DNA of 64,000 bases from Dysidea avara (taxonomy: Eukaryota; Porifera; Demospongiae; Dictyoceratida; Dysideidae). The stretch spans positions 36,351,933-36,415,932 of the forward strand of contig NC_089279.1 of NCBI RefSeq assembly GCF_963678975.1. Reading direction: 5' to 3'. The notes under the pieces were generated by a model. It had not been told where the DNA came from and searched no databases. It worked only from the letters and a program-made list of their open reading frames with translations. The stretch's first letter is position 1. Each line of letters begins with the position of its first letter. The position numbers and the translations under genes are program-made. Of the stretch, positions 1-11,378 are shown piece after piece.

Positions 1-196
1 GCCTCTCCTATATAGCAGTATATTACTGCAGTGTTATAGTGTACATGTAGTGGAACCTGTCTATTAATGGACTTGCCAAACCTAGGGTGAAAATTTATAA
101 GTAGTCCAGCAATACATTTTAACCTCTGAACCTTATTATGGCAAACACACAATTTAGTGGTCTCAAATAGTCCATTATAGAGAGGTATCCACAGTG
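1..196. other. 3' flank of the first gene; fragment of a dispersed repeat
   Basis: No gene is seen here. From about 48 to 190 the sequence reads like a worn copy of the repeat that recurs at about 24030 and 54535, a 'gtggaacctgt-ctattaa-ggac' opening followed by 'agagaggtatcc'. It lies just beyond the stop codon of the neighbouring minus-strand gene. Confidence 0.35.
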
Positions 197-2594
197 TTAC
201 ATACTACTGGTATCATTCCTAAGAGTGTTGTTCTCTTTCAGTAGACGAGAATTATCTGATTGTAGCTTGTCCTTATCTGCTGAAATGCTGCTCAGCTCTA
301 GTTTCAACCCTGCTTCTCTCTTTTGCATCAAGCCAAGCATGTCTTGATATAGGCTGGTAGGATGTTGACCTTGATCAACAGTCCTGCCTCCTTGATCAGT
401 AATTCTGACTCCTTGATTATGTTGATCAGTAACCATGGAATCTCGGTGATGTTCAACAGTAGTTTTAACTCCTTGATGATGTATACCAAGATCAGTGGTC
501 CTGCTCTGATGAATCAAACCCCCTTGATAGTGTTGATCAGCAGTCCTGACCCCTTGATTGTATAGTTCAGTGGTCGTGACTCCTTGATGTTGATCAAAGC
601 TACTACTAATAGGCTGATGTTGACTAACTGTTACTGGTACATTTACACTTTGGGGAGGTCTACTAACACTTTGATCAAGAACAGCACCAGTCACAGGATC
701 AAACCTGTTGACACTGCTAGCACAAGGCATTGACTGGCTGTGCAATACAGTAGAGATGGGTGGCTGTCGTTGATGAACCATTGACGGTAATTGCTGCCAT
801 GACATATTCTGAGATATTGCATTGTCCTGTAGTGACTGGTGTTGTAGTGTAGCATTAGTGTCATTAGTTAACACAGGCTGTGATGACATCATATTAAAGA
901 TGGGTTGTGCTTGATCCACAGGTAGTGGACTACCAATAGGAGTGGCTGCATACAAGGTGACACTACCATCCAAGGTAGTTCCCCTAACCAGAAACTCATC
1001 CTTCCTTAAATGGTCATCCTTGTTAGGGGTGCTATGTCTCCTCTTCCTTACACTGGAGTCACTGTGATGGTGTCTGACATGTTTTCTAGTTCGTTGATGT
1101 CTTCTTTCTGACAATGATTTTGGAGGGAGGTAGGAGATAGGTTGAAATGATTTGTGTTTGTGATGTAGCCCATCTTCATCTGATCCACTACTAGCAGAAG
1201 ATGACCCCTCACTACTGAGTTGCTGTTGGTGTTCATGGTCAATAGACTTAACACTGTCATAACTGGCTATGACTGGCCTATGAGGACTATCCAATATACT
1301 GTACAATTGGGGGCTACATGATGGTAACAAGTTTGTTACATCATCATTGTTTGTCTTCTTGTGTTGTAAACAACTATACTCTACCTCGTCTGGCTGAGTA
1401 GCTGTTGACTGTAATTGCTGTTCTTGCTGTTGTTGTTTATTGCGTACCACCTTGGTGTAGAGTTGCTCAGGGTCAAGCAGTGTTGGTGATGGCTGTTTAG
1501 TAGAGCCATCATCATCCTGAGGCTGATCATCATGTTTTGAGGTGTTATCCCTAGACTGAAACAATGAGAAAAAATTGTTGTCAGGTGGTCACTGGAGGTC
1601 TTGCTAGTATAAAAGGCCAAGTTTGGTGTCTGAGGGGTTTTAGCAAGGCCACATAATTAGTTCCATAAGATGGTACAGTTTAACTTGTGTTCAAAACAAA
1701 ATCACAAGTGGAATAATACATACTGTATAATCTGGCAAGTATGATACACACACACCCACGTATGCACGCACGCATGCACGCATGCACGCACTCACACACA
1801 TGTACACACACACACACGTACGTACATACACACAGTAACACTCACTTCAAGACTCACTGGTGTGGAATGTGGTTGTTGTTGTGTGGCATGAGATGAAGTG
1901 ATTGTTTTGTTATGACTCCCCACCACAGAGTAGCCTGTAATAATAGTTGTGTAATGAAGTGGAACATTAGGAAGATGGATAACACATCACCATAATAGAC
2001 CAGTTTTACATTTTTAGATGGAACATGTGGTGAAAATTAAAAACACTATGGTGTCAATGCCTGTACAGCAGCAACAACAATGAATACGCACTATGGCCAT
2101 CCTTTAATCCTTGGCTGGCATAAATGTCTCACATTTCCGTATATTACACAAAAACAGCTCTATATCCACAATATCAAAATACAAAAAGAGGCAACAACCC
2201 ATTGCACACAGATTTTATGGATTCAATGGTTAAACACTCTAATAAAACATTCACAACAACTTTACCCATGGATTATTATTATAATCTATGCTTTACCAAT
2301 ACCTGGTTCCGTATTTACAGAGTGGTCGCTATCTGAAGGTGGTTGCTGGAGCACATCGTAGGTTGCCTCAACTACTGGGGGAGGGACAGGGGCGGCGGCT
2401 CGCTCCGCAAGTTCTGAGTTGCTAACTGGAGTGGGAGGTTGAGGCGCTTCATTGTCCTCCGTCGAATTTGTACCCTGTGCGATCGAAACGCCACCACCTT
2501 AAAACACCACCTCTATTTTATACAAGACACTCACTTTACTTTCTTTTTTCTTGTTGCGTTTTCGCTTCCTTTTCCAAAAGAAAATACTGGGCAT
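197..2594 (-). CDS. unrecognised low-complexity protein with C-terminal coiled coil
   Basis: I do not recognise this family. Four exons read on the minus strand: 2535-2594 (ATG, 20 codons), 2303-2474, 1846-1934 and 197-1555. The phases are 0, 1 and 0, so the frame closes at a TAA at 197 and gives about 559 aa. The third exon can also end at 1858 (both GTGAGT donors keep frame), which would give 555 aa. The N-terminus is strongly basic (MPSIFFWKRKRKRNKKK), followed by a Pro/Ala-rich exon, Gln, His and Ser-rich stretches, and a basic block with many His and Arg around 1030-1120. The part coded by 360-600 has degenerate repeats of the form H-x-Q-G-V-x-T. The last 50 residues have heptad spacing of Leu (DKLQSDNSRLLKENNTLRN) and should form a short coiled coil. 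The basic N-terminus may be a nuclear or membrane-binding signal, which is inference only. Confidence 0.75.
1748..1832. repeat. CA-rich simple repeat in intron
   Basis: Alternating purine-pyrimidine CA/CGCATG-rich tract inside the last intron of the 197-2594 gene. It ends only about 14 bases from the predicted donor at 1846. Confidence 0.8.
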
Positions 2595-2829
2595 TTTTGC
2601 CACGCGGTTTCTTAGCAACAATAAACAGTATTGCGATATTTTGAAATACGGGAAATATTATATTGTTTAATTAGCAGAGCCCGCCTGGGGCATAAGTGCT
2701 AATGTACGATTAGGGTTATATTTTAGATCATTTTTTTTATTACTGTGTCAACTTCGCAAGCGAAGACTTTACACAAAATAAGTTAGCTATAATAAAACAA
2801 GGGGAAATCAATGAATGTATTACACAACA

Positions 2830-5800
2830 TTATTCTTCAGTGACTTCATGTGCAGTCAGATTGGCATCCATCTTTTGTTCAACTCTCTCATCAGTGAACT
2901 TAACGCTACCCACAGGGTACCTGTAACAATAGGACCAGTAAGGATCACACCCATGTAAACAGTAAACCTCTCAGAGTTTTGTTAAGAGGTTTCATTGTTC
3001 TAGATCACTGAGAGTGCTGCCTTCCCTTCATTGGTCAGTGAGATGTGGTCTATTGACAATGGATGAGTTGTGGATTTTGATTTATATAAATTTGGCTGTC
3101 AAATTTTGAACAACATTGTGTTGCTATGGCACATCGTATAACTGTTCCACTGCAAACACAACTTGGTTCATCACTGACTGACCAATAATAAGGGAGATGA
3201 GACACTACAGCAATCTGGCCAGCTCATACCCTCCAGTTCGATATCGGTAGACGAGGAATATCAGTAGAACCACTACCACCACAACCAGGGCTATCATTAC
3301 TAGTCCCCCAATTACACCTCCTGCAATTATTCCACCACTAGTACTGCTGCCACTGCTGCTACCACCTTGTGAAGCATCTGGAGTGGGTCTGGGGCCAACT
3401 ATTGGAAGATTAAACATCAGAGGTCACACATCATCATTCGTCACATGATCTAATTCAACATGGGTCACCAAGAGTACATAATAAAAATAGGAAGGGAGAG
3501 TGTCTAACTGCCAATACAGCCTGTACAAAATCACTGCGTATTATTGAAAAGACAATGATCTTTGAACAAATCAACACTTTTACTGACTATAGAGATCTGT
3601 TGATAGGTGTTGAGTGCTGTTGATAGGTGTTGAATAAAGTAAAGCCTTTGCTCTACCAATGTGTGGATGCTCTATAATACGCAGTGATTTTGGCTGAAGG
3701 TGTCCTAGTTAGACACTCTCCCTCCCTATTTTTATTATGTACTCTTGGGGTCACGTATTCTAAAGGACAAATTGTATATCCATGTCATATGTGTCCTAAT
3801 CCCTTACAAACCTTCTCAACACAACACATTGCTTTTCCTAACTAAAAAACAACTCTTAACACCTGGTGACATTTTATGGGAATAATGTACTTCTCTAGTA
3901 ATCTCGTTCAACGTCATGATGTTTACTTACGGTTCATATAAAATCCTTGACAAGTGGTAGGAGGAGTAAGGCCACATGACTGCCACATGCCACTTGTTGC
4001 TCTACTGATCTGACCCGTACTAATAAGACAAGAACAGTAAGATGTGTTGAAGGAGCAGTCACTACACATACTTGTTTCCAGCACTCAAGTAGAGATAGGT
4101 AACCAGGCAACATGAATTAGTGTAGAGACTCAGTACCTAGGGAGATTATTATACAAGGGATCTCTGAATAAGTTACTACTGATAATTATATACACAGCTA
4201 AGACACACTACACATATCCGTATGCACACACACTACACACACACAGAATGACATATATACTCTTACAGTTGGGGGTAAAAGTTAACTAGTTACTTGTTAC
4301 TTTTAAATTTCATGTGACTTTATTAAGTTGCTGTTGTAACTAGCAGGTAAGTTACTGGTTACTTTAACGTGCTTGTTGTTGACTATAACATGTTTGCATG
4401 ATTATTCCACTTGGATACATCTTATAAAGGGAAGAATAGAACTGTACAATATATGCACTTCCCCAAATATACAAGCAAAGTGGCCTGCATTGCAGCTCTA
4501 AAATTCTGTCATGGAGGACAGTAGTTACTAGCATGTATAGCACAAAATGGTTACTAGTAGATATGTAACTATTGTAGTTACTTTTTGGACAGTTGTAGTT
4601 CTATAGGTTACTAGTTGCAAAGGATACAACTAGTTATATCATTTAGTTATGTTAAAAGTAATAATTATATTGGTTACAAAAAGTAACTACTAACAGACTC
4701 ACTGATTCACAGATGGTGGTACAACCTCCTCCGGATAGTGCAGAGCTACACAACACTATCTGTAAATGTGAGATCACATGATTCAGCCACACCCCTTTAA
4801 GATCTCACCGGATCATGGTCATCCTCTAGGAGAGGTCTCTCTAGTTGATAGTAACAGTAAGAGTTACTGGTATCCTTGACACAGAGTAGATCCAGTAGGG
4901 CATTCAAGTTTACTACATCAGGTAACTCCAGACCTGTGCGTATCTCAGTCTGTGTACATGACATGAGGGTACATGACATATATAACAGTACAGGTACTAG
5001 TATACTGCAATTAGAAAATGCTATGCATAGTATGCTTTGATCTTTGGCAGATAATGAGGTCTTTAAAAACCATGAAGAAACCTGCTCTAAAATGGTTAGA
5101 ACAGGTTTCTAACTAACTGATTTGCTATGCATGCTCTGCAAAGCACATACAGGCTAATAGCCCATAGACCAACAGAGCTTGACCTACTCCATTCTTTTTA
5201 TAAGCACACTTATGCCAATTTGATTATGGGAGCTAGACTGTAATGTTGTAGGTACGTTTGCTATCATAAATGGAGAATTCCAGAAAGAAAATGGAGTTCT
5301 ATTTAACGTAAGTCAGTGTTTCAAGCCTGTTTAATATGCTTTTACTATACTTTAAACGGACTCTCTCTTAAATAGGTAAGCCTTCTTGTAGAATGTTTAT
5401 CTGTTTCTTTCAATCTTCTCTACTGATCGCATGACTTGTTTTAACACTGTGACGATTTTGAAACAACATATACCTCAATCCCACAATGATTCCACCTACA
5501 TAGCGATATACATAACGCCCACATTTTCTAAGTCGGTTAGGAACTATGCCCTCGGCTCTTCGTGTTTTAGAAACCTCGCTTCATTCAGTTTCAACCACGA
5601 AGAGCCTTGGTCTAGGTTCCTAACCTATACATAGTACCAAGTGATAGTACTGTTTAGTAGGGATCCCAACCAAAGTAATGCATGCACCAAAAATGCCACC
5701 TTTAAATATTATTTTGGTCTTCTTGTCCACCTCCCTCCATGACCACAGCTAAACAACATATTGTATGGCCACCATTTCATGCCACAATAACAAATGTGCC

Positions 5801-8360
5801 TTTTGGGGATGTCTGCCCTGTCTTTCCTTTTATCTTCAATCAGTGGTCTGCTTCATGCAACAAAACCATATCAACTTATCAAGGCATTAATTTTTCATAG
5901 GAGCTGGGAGATCATATCAACTTTGTGATTGTTGTTGAGATGTGATGCAAATCAGGGTTTTATTTAGGGGATACCCCCCCCCCCCCCCCCCCCCCGACAA
6001 ATTCTCACACCCCCGTAAATTTTAAGCAATAGTTTACTTGCCTGGAGCGGGATGTTATTCTCAAGTACCTCAGAAAGCACTAAAAGCAATCTACAGTAAG
6101 AGTTTAAATACAAAATTTCTAGAGTGACGTCACATTTTCAGGTACACCTGAGAATGCACCAGAAGCAATCAAAAATAAATACAGATACAGAGATGCTTTA
6201 ACTACCATCCCCTCTTACTCTGATAAAACTGTCCCCCCTCCCCCCAGTGATTCCCTAGATGGAAGTAAATGTGGTCAAAAAGGCAGCACATACTGTAGTG
6301 TAAGAAGTTGATCTAAAAAAATAAAACAAGGCCTGCAAGTATAAGGAATTTTAAGTTCAATCCCCAACATACCATTTTTGAGGTAGTTCATTGTGTGAAT
6401 AAATCTTACTTGTATTTACAATGATAGCATGGTGAAAATAAGGAACATTATAACATGCCAAAGCATGGATTTTCTCACTGAGTTATGTTACAATACCATC
6501 ACTTCATATGTAAATTAATGTTGTCGTTGTTGTTTTTAATTTACTAGAATAAGGAGGCTTGGGAGGGAAACTTTACATAGTAAATTACAAACTCTTGCTA
6601 GTAGAGATGGTGGATTATCAAGTGAAACAAGTTTTGGTACATCAAAACAGTATCAGTTTATCTAGAATAAAGAAGTGTTGAATTATAGCTAATATGCTAG
6701 AGTAGACAAGAGCCCTGACACTACTCTGTACAGAAACACTTGGTAAACAGGAGTGCTCACTATAAACACACAGTCTTTATTGCTACTATGCCCCCACCTC
6801 CATAAGTTGTAGTTTAAGTCCCACAACATTTATATCACCTAATAAACATACAACAGTTCAATGCTCCATTATTAAACTGTTGCTTGGTGACGATTGCTTT
6901 CGTGAGTTGGACACTATTTTATCCTTGTAATGAGGGTGAAACCAGCCTGATGCGCCAACAGCATTGGTCATGGTCTTTCTCAATTACTAGTCTATCTCCT
7001 CTAAACTTCACGGCAACAAGGTGAGCTGTAGCCACTTGTAGTAACAGGAGCACATCAAATCCTATGGACAAGGGAGCATGTAAACATGGCTGCTATAATA
7101 AGTACAGGACAGTCTTTCTACAGTCACTAATCACGTGAAATTACTCCACTTGACTATTCCAAGCTTTACCTTTGACTTGCCGATCTTCCTATCAAAGCAA
7201 CTTTAAGTAGCAGCCTATGCAATACTGAACACAATGTTTGAATTTCGCCTGTAGTATTGGTAGTGTATGGAGTTACATGCTCCCTTGTCCATAGCATTCG
7301 ATGAGCTCCTGGTAGTAGCCATGCCATTAAATCTCCCCCACTTTTTGTCCCATGGAGTTGTGGTTACGCCTTTTGAGATAATTAATTTTGTGATGTAGAA
7401 GTTATCGCTCTATGCAATGCAATCAAGTTACTCTAATAGAGCAGTCACCACATTTAGGACCATTAGAAGTCCTTGCGCCCATACAAAGTTTTGCTGCACA
7501 ACTTTGCACTACTATGCTCTCTTCCTTGCTCCTGATAACGTGGTTACATTTAGAGAGATAGTTTCAACAAACTTGAGGCTGGGTAAACTGGCACTCTAAT
7601 AACAGTACATTTTCTGTCCCACGGAAGTGATTATGCAACTACTGTGATGTCAGGTGTTCCTGCTCTATGCATATACAACCATGAACACATATTGTCCTCT
7701 GCGTATGATTCATAGTATTATTAACATTTCATATCATGGTCAGGTAAACAACTCAAGAGCTCAAAACTATAATATTGTAAGGAAACAACTGTCCCCAGGG
7801 TAGCCTTACAAACACTGTGTTAAGTTCACCTTTGGTCAAATTAACACCTCTGGTAACAGAGAAGTGCTCATTGGTACTGCAGACTAAGGTGAAAGTATTA
7901 GTACAGTGAGGTGTCACTTTACACAATGTAGTTGAGTGTATTCTAGTTAGATGATGCTTCTCCATACAAGTGCTATGAACCCTTAATGTTATTAGTGCTT
8001 GTAGCAAAAATGCAATTAAAGCACATGACAGTCTTTGAATAATATTAACCATACCTCACAGGCCTGGACCAGCCTCAGTAGTCCACTACGACAACCAGTA
8101 GGACCACAAGCTCTGTCCAGTTGAGCAGGTGACAATTCTATATTAATGATCGATCCCTGCAAGCTGATCGATTCCCCTAATTCTATCAGACACTGTTGTT
8201 CCGCACTACTGAGACCTAAGAATCCCGCGACACAAGCAATGCTGACATTTGGTAAGGATATCTGTCGCTTTGCTGTCTGGTGGCCATTGGCAGCAGCTAT
8301 CACTAGCACCCACGCAAGTAGACAAACTAAACTTTCCGCTTGTCTGTATCGGCGAGTCAT
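2830..8360 (-). CDS. predicted secreted or single-pass membrane protein, family unknown
   Basis: Six minus-strand exons: 8055-8360, 4809-4949, 4703-4759, 3931-4009, 3230-3398 and 2830-2920. All phases agree and total 280 codons plus TAA. Residues 1 to about 26 form a signal peptide (basic start, then LVCLLAWVLVIAAANG). The ectodomain, about residues 27-200, is Cys-rich with spaced pairs (CGPTGCRSG, LCVKD, CSSALSGGGCTTIC, CGLTPPTTC). That pattern suggests a small disulphide-bonded fold repeated twice. A Gly/Ser linker precedes one membrane helix (GGLVMIALVVVVVVLLIFLV) with a YRYR stop-transfer, and the cytoplasmic tail is about 30 residues ending HEVTEE. The 3.1-kb first intron (4950-8054) is full of repeats; an exon could be hidden in it, though none is needed to keep frame. 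The gene starts 243 bp from the divergent Rho GTPase. A receptor or adhesion role is possible, but I could not assign a family. Confidence 0.8.
5528..5626. repeat. foldback (inverted repeat) element
   Basis: The arm starting GGTTAGGAACT is answered by AGGTTCCTAACC at the other end. The inner part GGCTCTTCGTG pairs with CACGAAGAGCC. The two arms can fold into a nearly complete hairpin, as expected of a small non-autonomous DNA element. Confidence 0.7.
5974..5995. repeat. poly-C tract
   Basis: An uninterrupted run of 22 C within a repeat copy. The true length is uncertain because homopolymers sequence poorly. Confidence 0.85.
7045..7311. mobile_element. short inverted-repeat element (MITE-like)
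   Basis: Arms of about 39 bp at 7045-7083 and 7273-7311 are reverse complements with a few mismatches; the shared core is CTATGGACAAGGGAGCATG. There is no coding content between them. The family is unassigned and no target-site duplication was identified. Confidence 0.65.
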
Positions 8361-8603
8361 TGTAATGGGTGAACGCCCACTTATATTTGCTGTACACGTG
8401 AGCTGCCATTTCTAAGATCTAAAAATAGTAACACATTCAGGAACTTGTTACTAAATGTAGCAATTTTTTTACAAGTGTAGTCTATTTTTAGTAACAGAAA
8501 TCAGATAAATACCGAGCAACTGATAGGGATTGATCAGAAATTAACCAATAATAATTGATAGTGACATTCGATCTGCAGCAACTACAAAGATATAATAGAC
8601 CAC
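8361..8603. promoter_or_regulatory. short divergent promoter region
   Basis: The 243 bp between the start codons of the minus-strand membrane-protein gene (8360) and the plus-strand Rho GTPase (8604). It must hold both 5' UTRs and both promoters. A CACGTG palindrome lies at about 8395. No clear TATA box was seen. Confidence 0.55.
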
Positions 8604-9487
8604 ATGGATCAGTGGGATACAATCAAGTGTGTGGTGGTTGGAGATGGTGCAGTGGGCAAGACTTGTCTGTTGATGTCGTACGCTTCCAACACGTTCCCTA
8701 CGGATTACAGACCTACCGTGTTTGACAACTACGCGGTAAATGTGTCTATTGGCGGCGACCAGTACCGCCTAGGATTATTCGACACTGCGGGACAGGTAAG
8801 GCAGGCTATTACATTGTTTATAGCTATTTTTACTAGCTAAATAATTACGTTTGTACGGGGAGCAGTTTGCAGGCTATAGGCCTCCTTTGCACCCATCTCT
8901 CCTCACTAACTTGTTAGCAACATCTCTCCTCACTAACTTGTTAGCAACATCTCTCCTCACTAAATTGTTAGCAACATCTCTCCTCACTAAATTGTTAGCA
9001 ACATCTCTCCTCACTAACTTGTTAGCAACATCTCTCCTCACTAAATTGTTAGCAACAGTTTTCATTGTGGTTGTGTGTATTGCAGGAAGAGTTTGATAGA
9101 CTGAGACCTCTGGCATACCCCATGACAGATGTGTTTGTGGTATGTTTCTCACTGGGCTATCCTGCATCATTTGAAAATGTCAGTGAAAAGTGGATACCAG
9201 AAATTAGACACTTCAACCCCAAAACACCTTTCATACTAGTTGGGACTCAGTGTGACTTGAGAGATGACCCAATAACATTGGAGAAATTGAGAAAGTGCAA
9301 GCAAAGACCAATCACAGCTGAGCAAGGCAAGAAGCTAGCTAGAAGCTCAAGAGCTAGAGCATATGTTGAATGTTCAGCTTTAACACAAAGAGGAGTTAAG
9401 GACGTATTTGATGAAGCCATGATCGCTCATCTCACTAAACCTCTAGACAATGATGACAAGAAGAAAAAACAATGCAGAATTTTGTAA
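8604..9487 (+). CDS. Rho-family small GTPase, Cdc42/TC10-like
   Basis: Two exons, 8604-8795 and 9086-9487, phase 0, 197 aa. The sequence shows the whole G domain: P-loop GDGAVGKTC, switch [10 protein letters not shown], switch II DTAGQEE with the catalytic Gln, GTQCDL (the TQxD form typical of Cdc42-type proteins) and ECSALTQ. The C-terminus is a polybasic stretch followed by CRIL, a CAAX box for prenylation, most likely geranylgeranyl because it ends in Leu. Such proteins switch between GDP and GTP at membranes to control actin and polarity. It resembles Cdc42, RhoQ and RhoJ more than RhoA or Rac from remembered sequences; exact orthology needs a tree. The intron carries a 27-bp minisatellite. 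The 3' end faces CEP192, with about 230 bp between stop codons. Confidence 0.93.
8894..9055. repeat. 27-bp minisatellite in Rho GTPase intron
   Basis: Six head-to-tail units of 27 bp, beginning CATCTCTCCTCACTAA and ending TTGTTAGCAA, with only a C/A variation between units. They fill over half of the 290-nt intron. Because 27 is a multiple of three, the array stays open in some frames and gives spurious reading frames. Confidence 0.95.
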
Positions 9488-9718
9488 TCAATTATATCAT
9501 AAATATTTTTTAATGCACAAATTTCACTCCTACAAATTGTGTAATTACCTGTCAATTCAACAATGCATTCTTTTTAAATTATTTATAACCACATACGAAG
9601 AACAAGTCTATATTCCATATATAGTAAAAATTCTTGTGCTCTTTAATATATACATCTGCTAGACCAGTACATGTTACAATGGAGAACTAGACACGTCATA
9701 TAAACATATTTCAACATT

Positions 9719-11286
9719 TCATGTTGAAGAGCCTTTCAGCTCTGCTAATAGCTGATGCCCAGCTGATGTTCTTATAGTCAAAATGCCATGATAATCTTGT
9801 TGAGGTCGCTGTGGGCTGAACACTATTGGTAGTTTAGCGACATGTTTGTGTCTACAGCACACAGAATGACATAGTCAATGTCATAGATGTAACTTACTGT
9901 AAAGTGAAAATGCGATGTTTATTATGGACGCTAAACGGTGGTAATGGCTGCAACACTTCAAACTGAAAACACAACAATGTTGAAGAACACACATACAACA
10001 TGAGGTACATACATACAACATGAGGGACACACCTTATTGTCATTGCTCTCACCATTGTAGACCTTGACTTTCAGCGTGGATGACTCACCACATTTAGTTG
10101 GAGGAAACTGCAACAAGTTGTGCTCCAGTTTCACCTTGCCCATCTTGAATGGTAAGTGACTGGCTGTTATGCTGTGTGGACAAAACATCACATGTTAAGG
10201 TTGGTGAGGGACAATGTAATGTGGGTGAGAATAATTATATAACACAATAATAGGATTATTTCGTCTAGTGAGAGTGGTTATTATGACTCAGTAAAATGAA
10301 TAGTAACTCAAGCTGCTTGTTGGTGTGTAGTGTTTGTGATTTACCCTAGGGATCTTTATAAGGTACATGCAACAGCATGGTACATGTTGAATAGTTGAAG
10401 GCCTTAGTAGTCAGCCAGCCAGTCAGTCAGCCAGTTAGCAGTGTCAGTAGTTGCAAAATAATAACCACATCCTCCACCACACAACAGCTTTGTGTAAACT
10501 CTTACCTATCACATCACAACTACCAGTGATCACCATACTATCACAGTAAGGATTATCAGTTACTGGTAGGGGGTCTAGTAATTATAATGTAATCGAGAAC
10601 TAGCCACAACCAGCAAATACTAGCCCCACATGGTCAAACAACTTTTGAGTGAACTTGCACTCAAAAAAGCATGTTGCCAAACTAGTACATTGTGTGTAGG
10701 GCACCATTAACAGTATGAGACTCCTAAAGACAAGGATGGCATCAAGTAGCTGAGAGAACTACCAGTTATAACACCACACCAAGAGTTCATAATATTATAA
10801 TTGGGAAAATTATTATGGCCTCTTGTTATATCAACAGTAAATAACAACAGACTCTCTGAGATATCACCAACTCGTTCATAACTTGTTATACTAAGAGTTC
10901 ACTATATTGTAGGGGGGAGAGTACCCTACCAGCAGTCTAGTCTGTTCAAATGCAGTGAGGTTTATGATGCAATTACCAAGTATTCAGTTTTATGAGATCT
11001 CTATCACATTCCAATCAACAACATTATGAACTGAAACACACACAAACATATCTCAGCCATTACACATGTCAACACTTTATATGATAGCCAGACACATGAC
11101 CCATCAAAGGATGTTAAATAGCTAGTATTTGTGATGTGCTAACAAGTTGATTGCTGTTGAAGGAGTTTTGGATTGTTTCTAAGTATGAACACTTGCCATG
11201 GACCACATACTTCTCAAGGAGACTGGCTTTGATTTAATTTGAAACAATTGTTGACCATTTTAGACTGCTGCAACAAGTGTAGGCAT

Positions 11287-11378
<92 letters not shown>

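Larger units (their letters stand above)
4950..8054. other. 3.1-kb repeat-rich intron
   Basis: First intron of the membrane-protein gene. It holds a 99-bp foldback at 5528-5626, a poly-C run at 5974-5995, two similar 'agcaatc' units near 6060 and 6160, the long inverted repeat at 7045-7311, and one copy of the dispersed TACTCTAATAGAGCAGTCAC motif at 7429. No convincing additional exon was seen. Confidence 0.6.

Noticed and set aside
7753-8052. 99-codon minus-strand frame beginning at the donor of the membrane-protein gene
   Set aside because: It starts in the intron, directly after a good donor, has no family resemblance, and is not needed to keep frame with the next exon.
8851-9170. Open frames on both strands with TSLLTNLLA-like and RRDVANNLV-like repeats
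   Set aside because: They come from the 27-bp minisatellite in the Rho GTPase intron and are not in frame with either exon.
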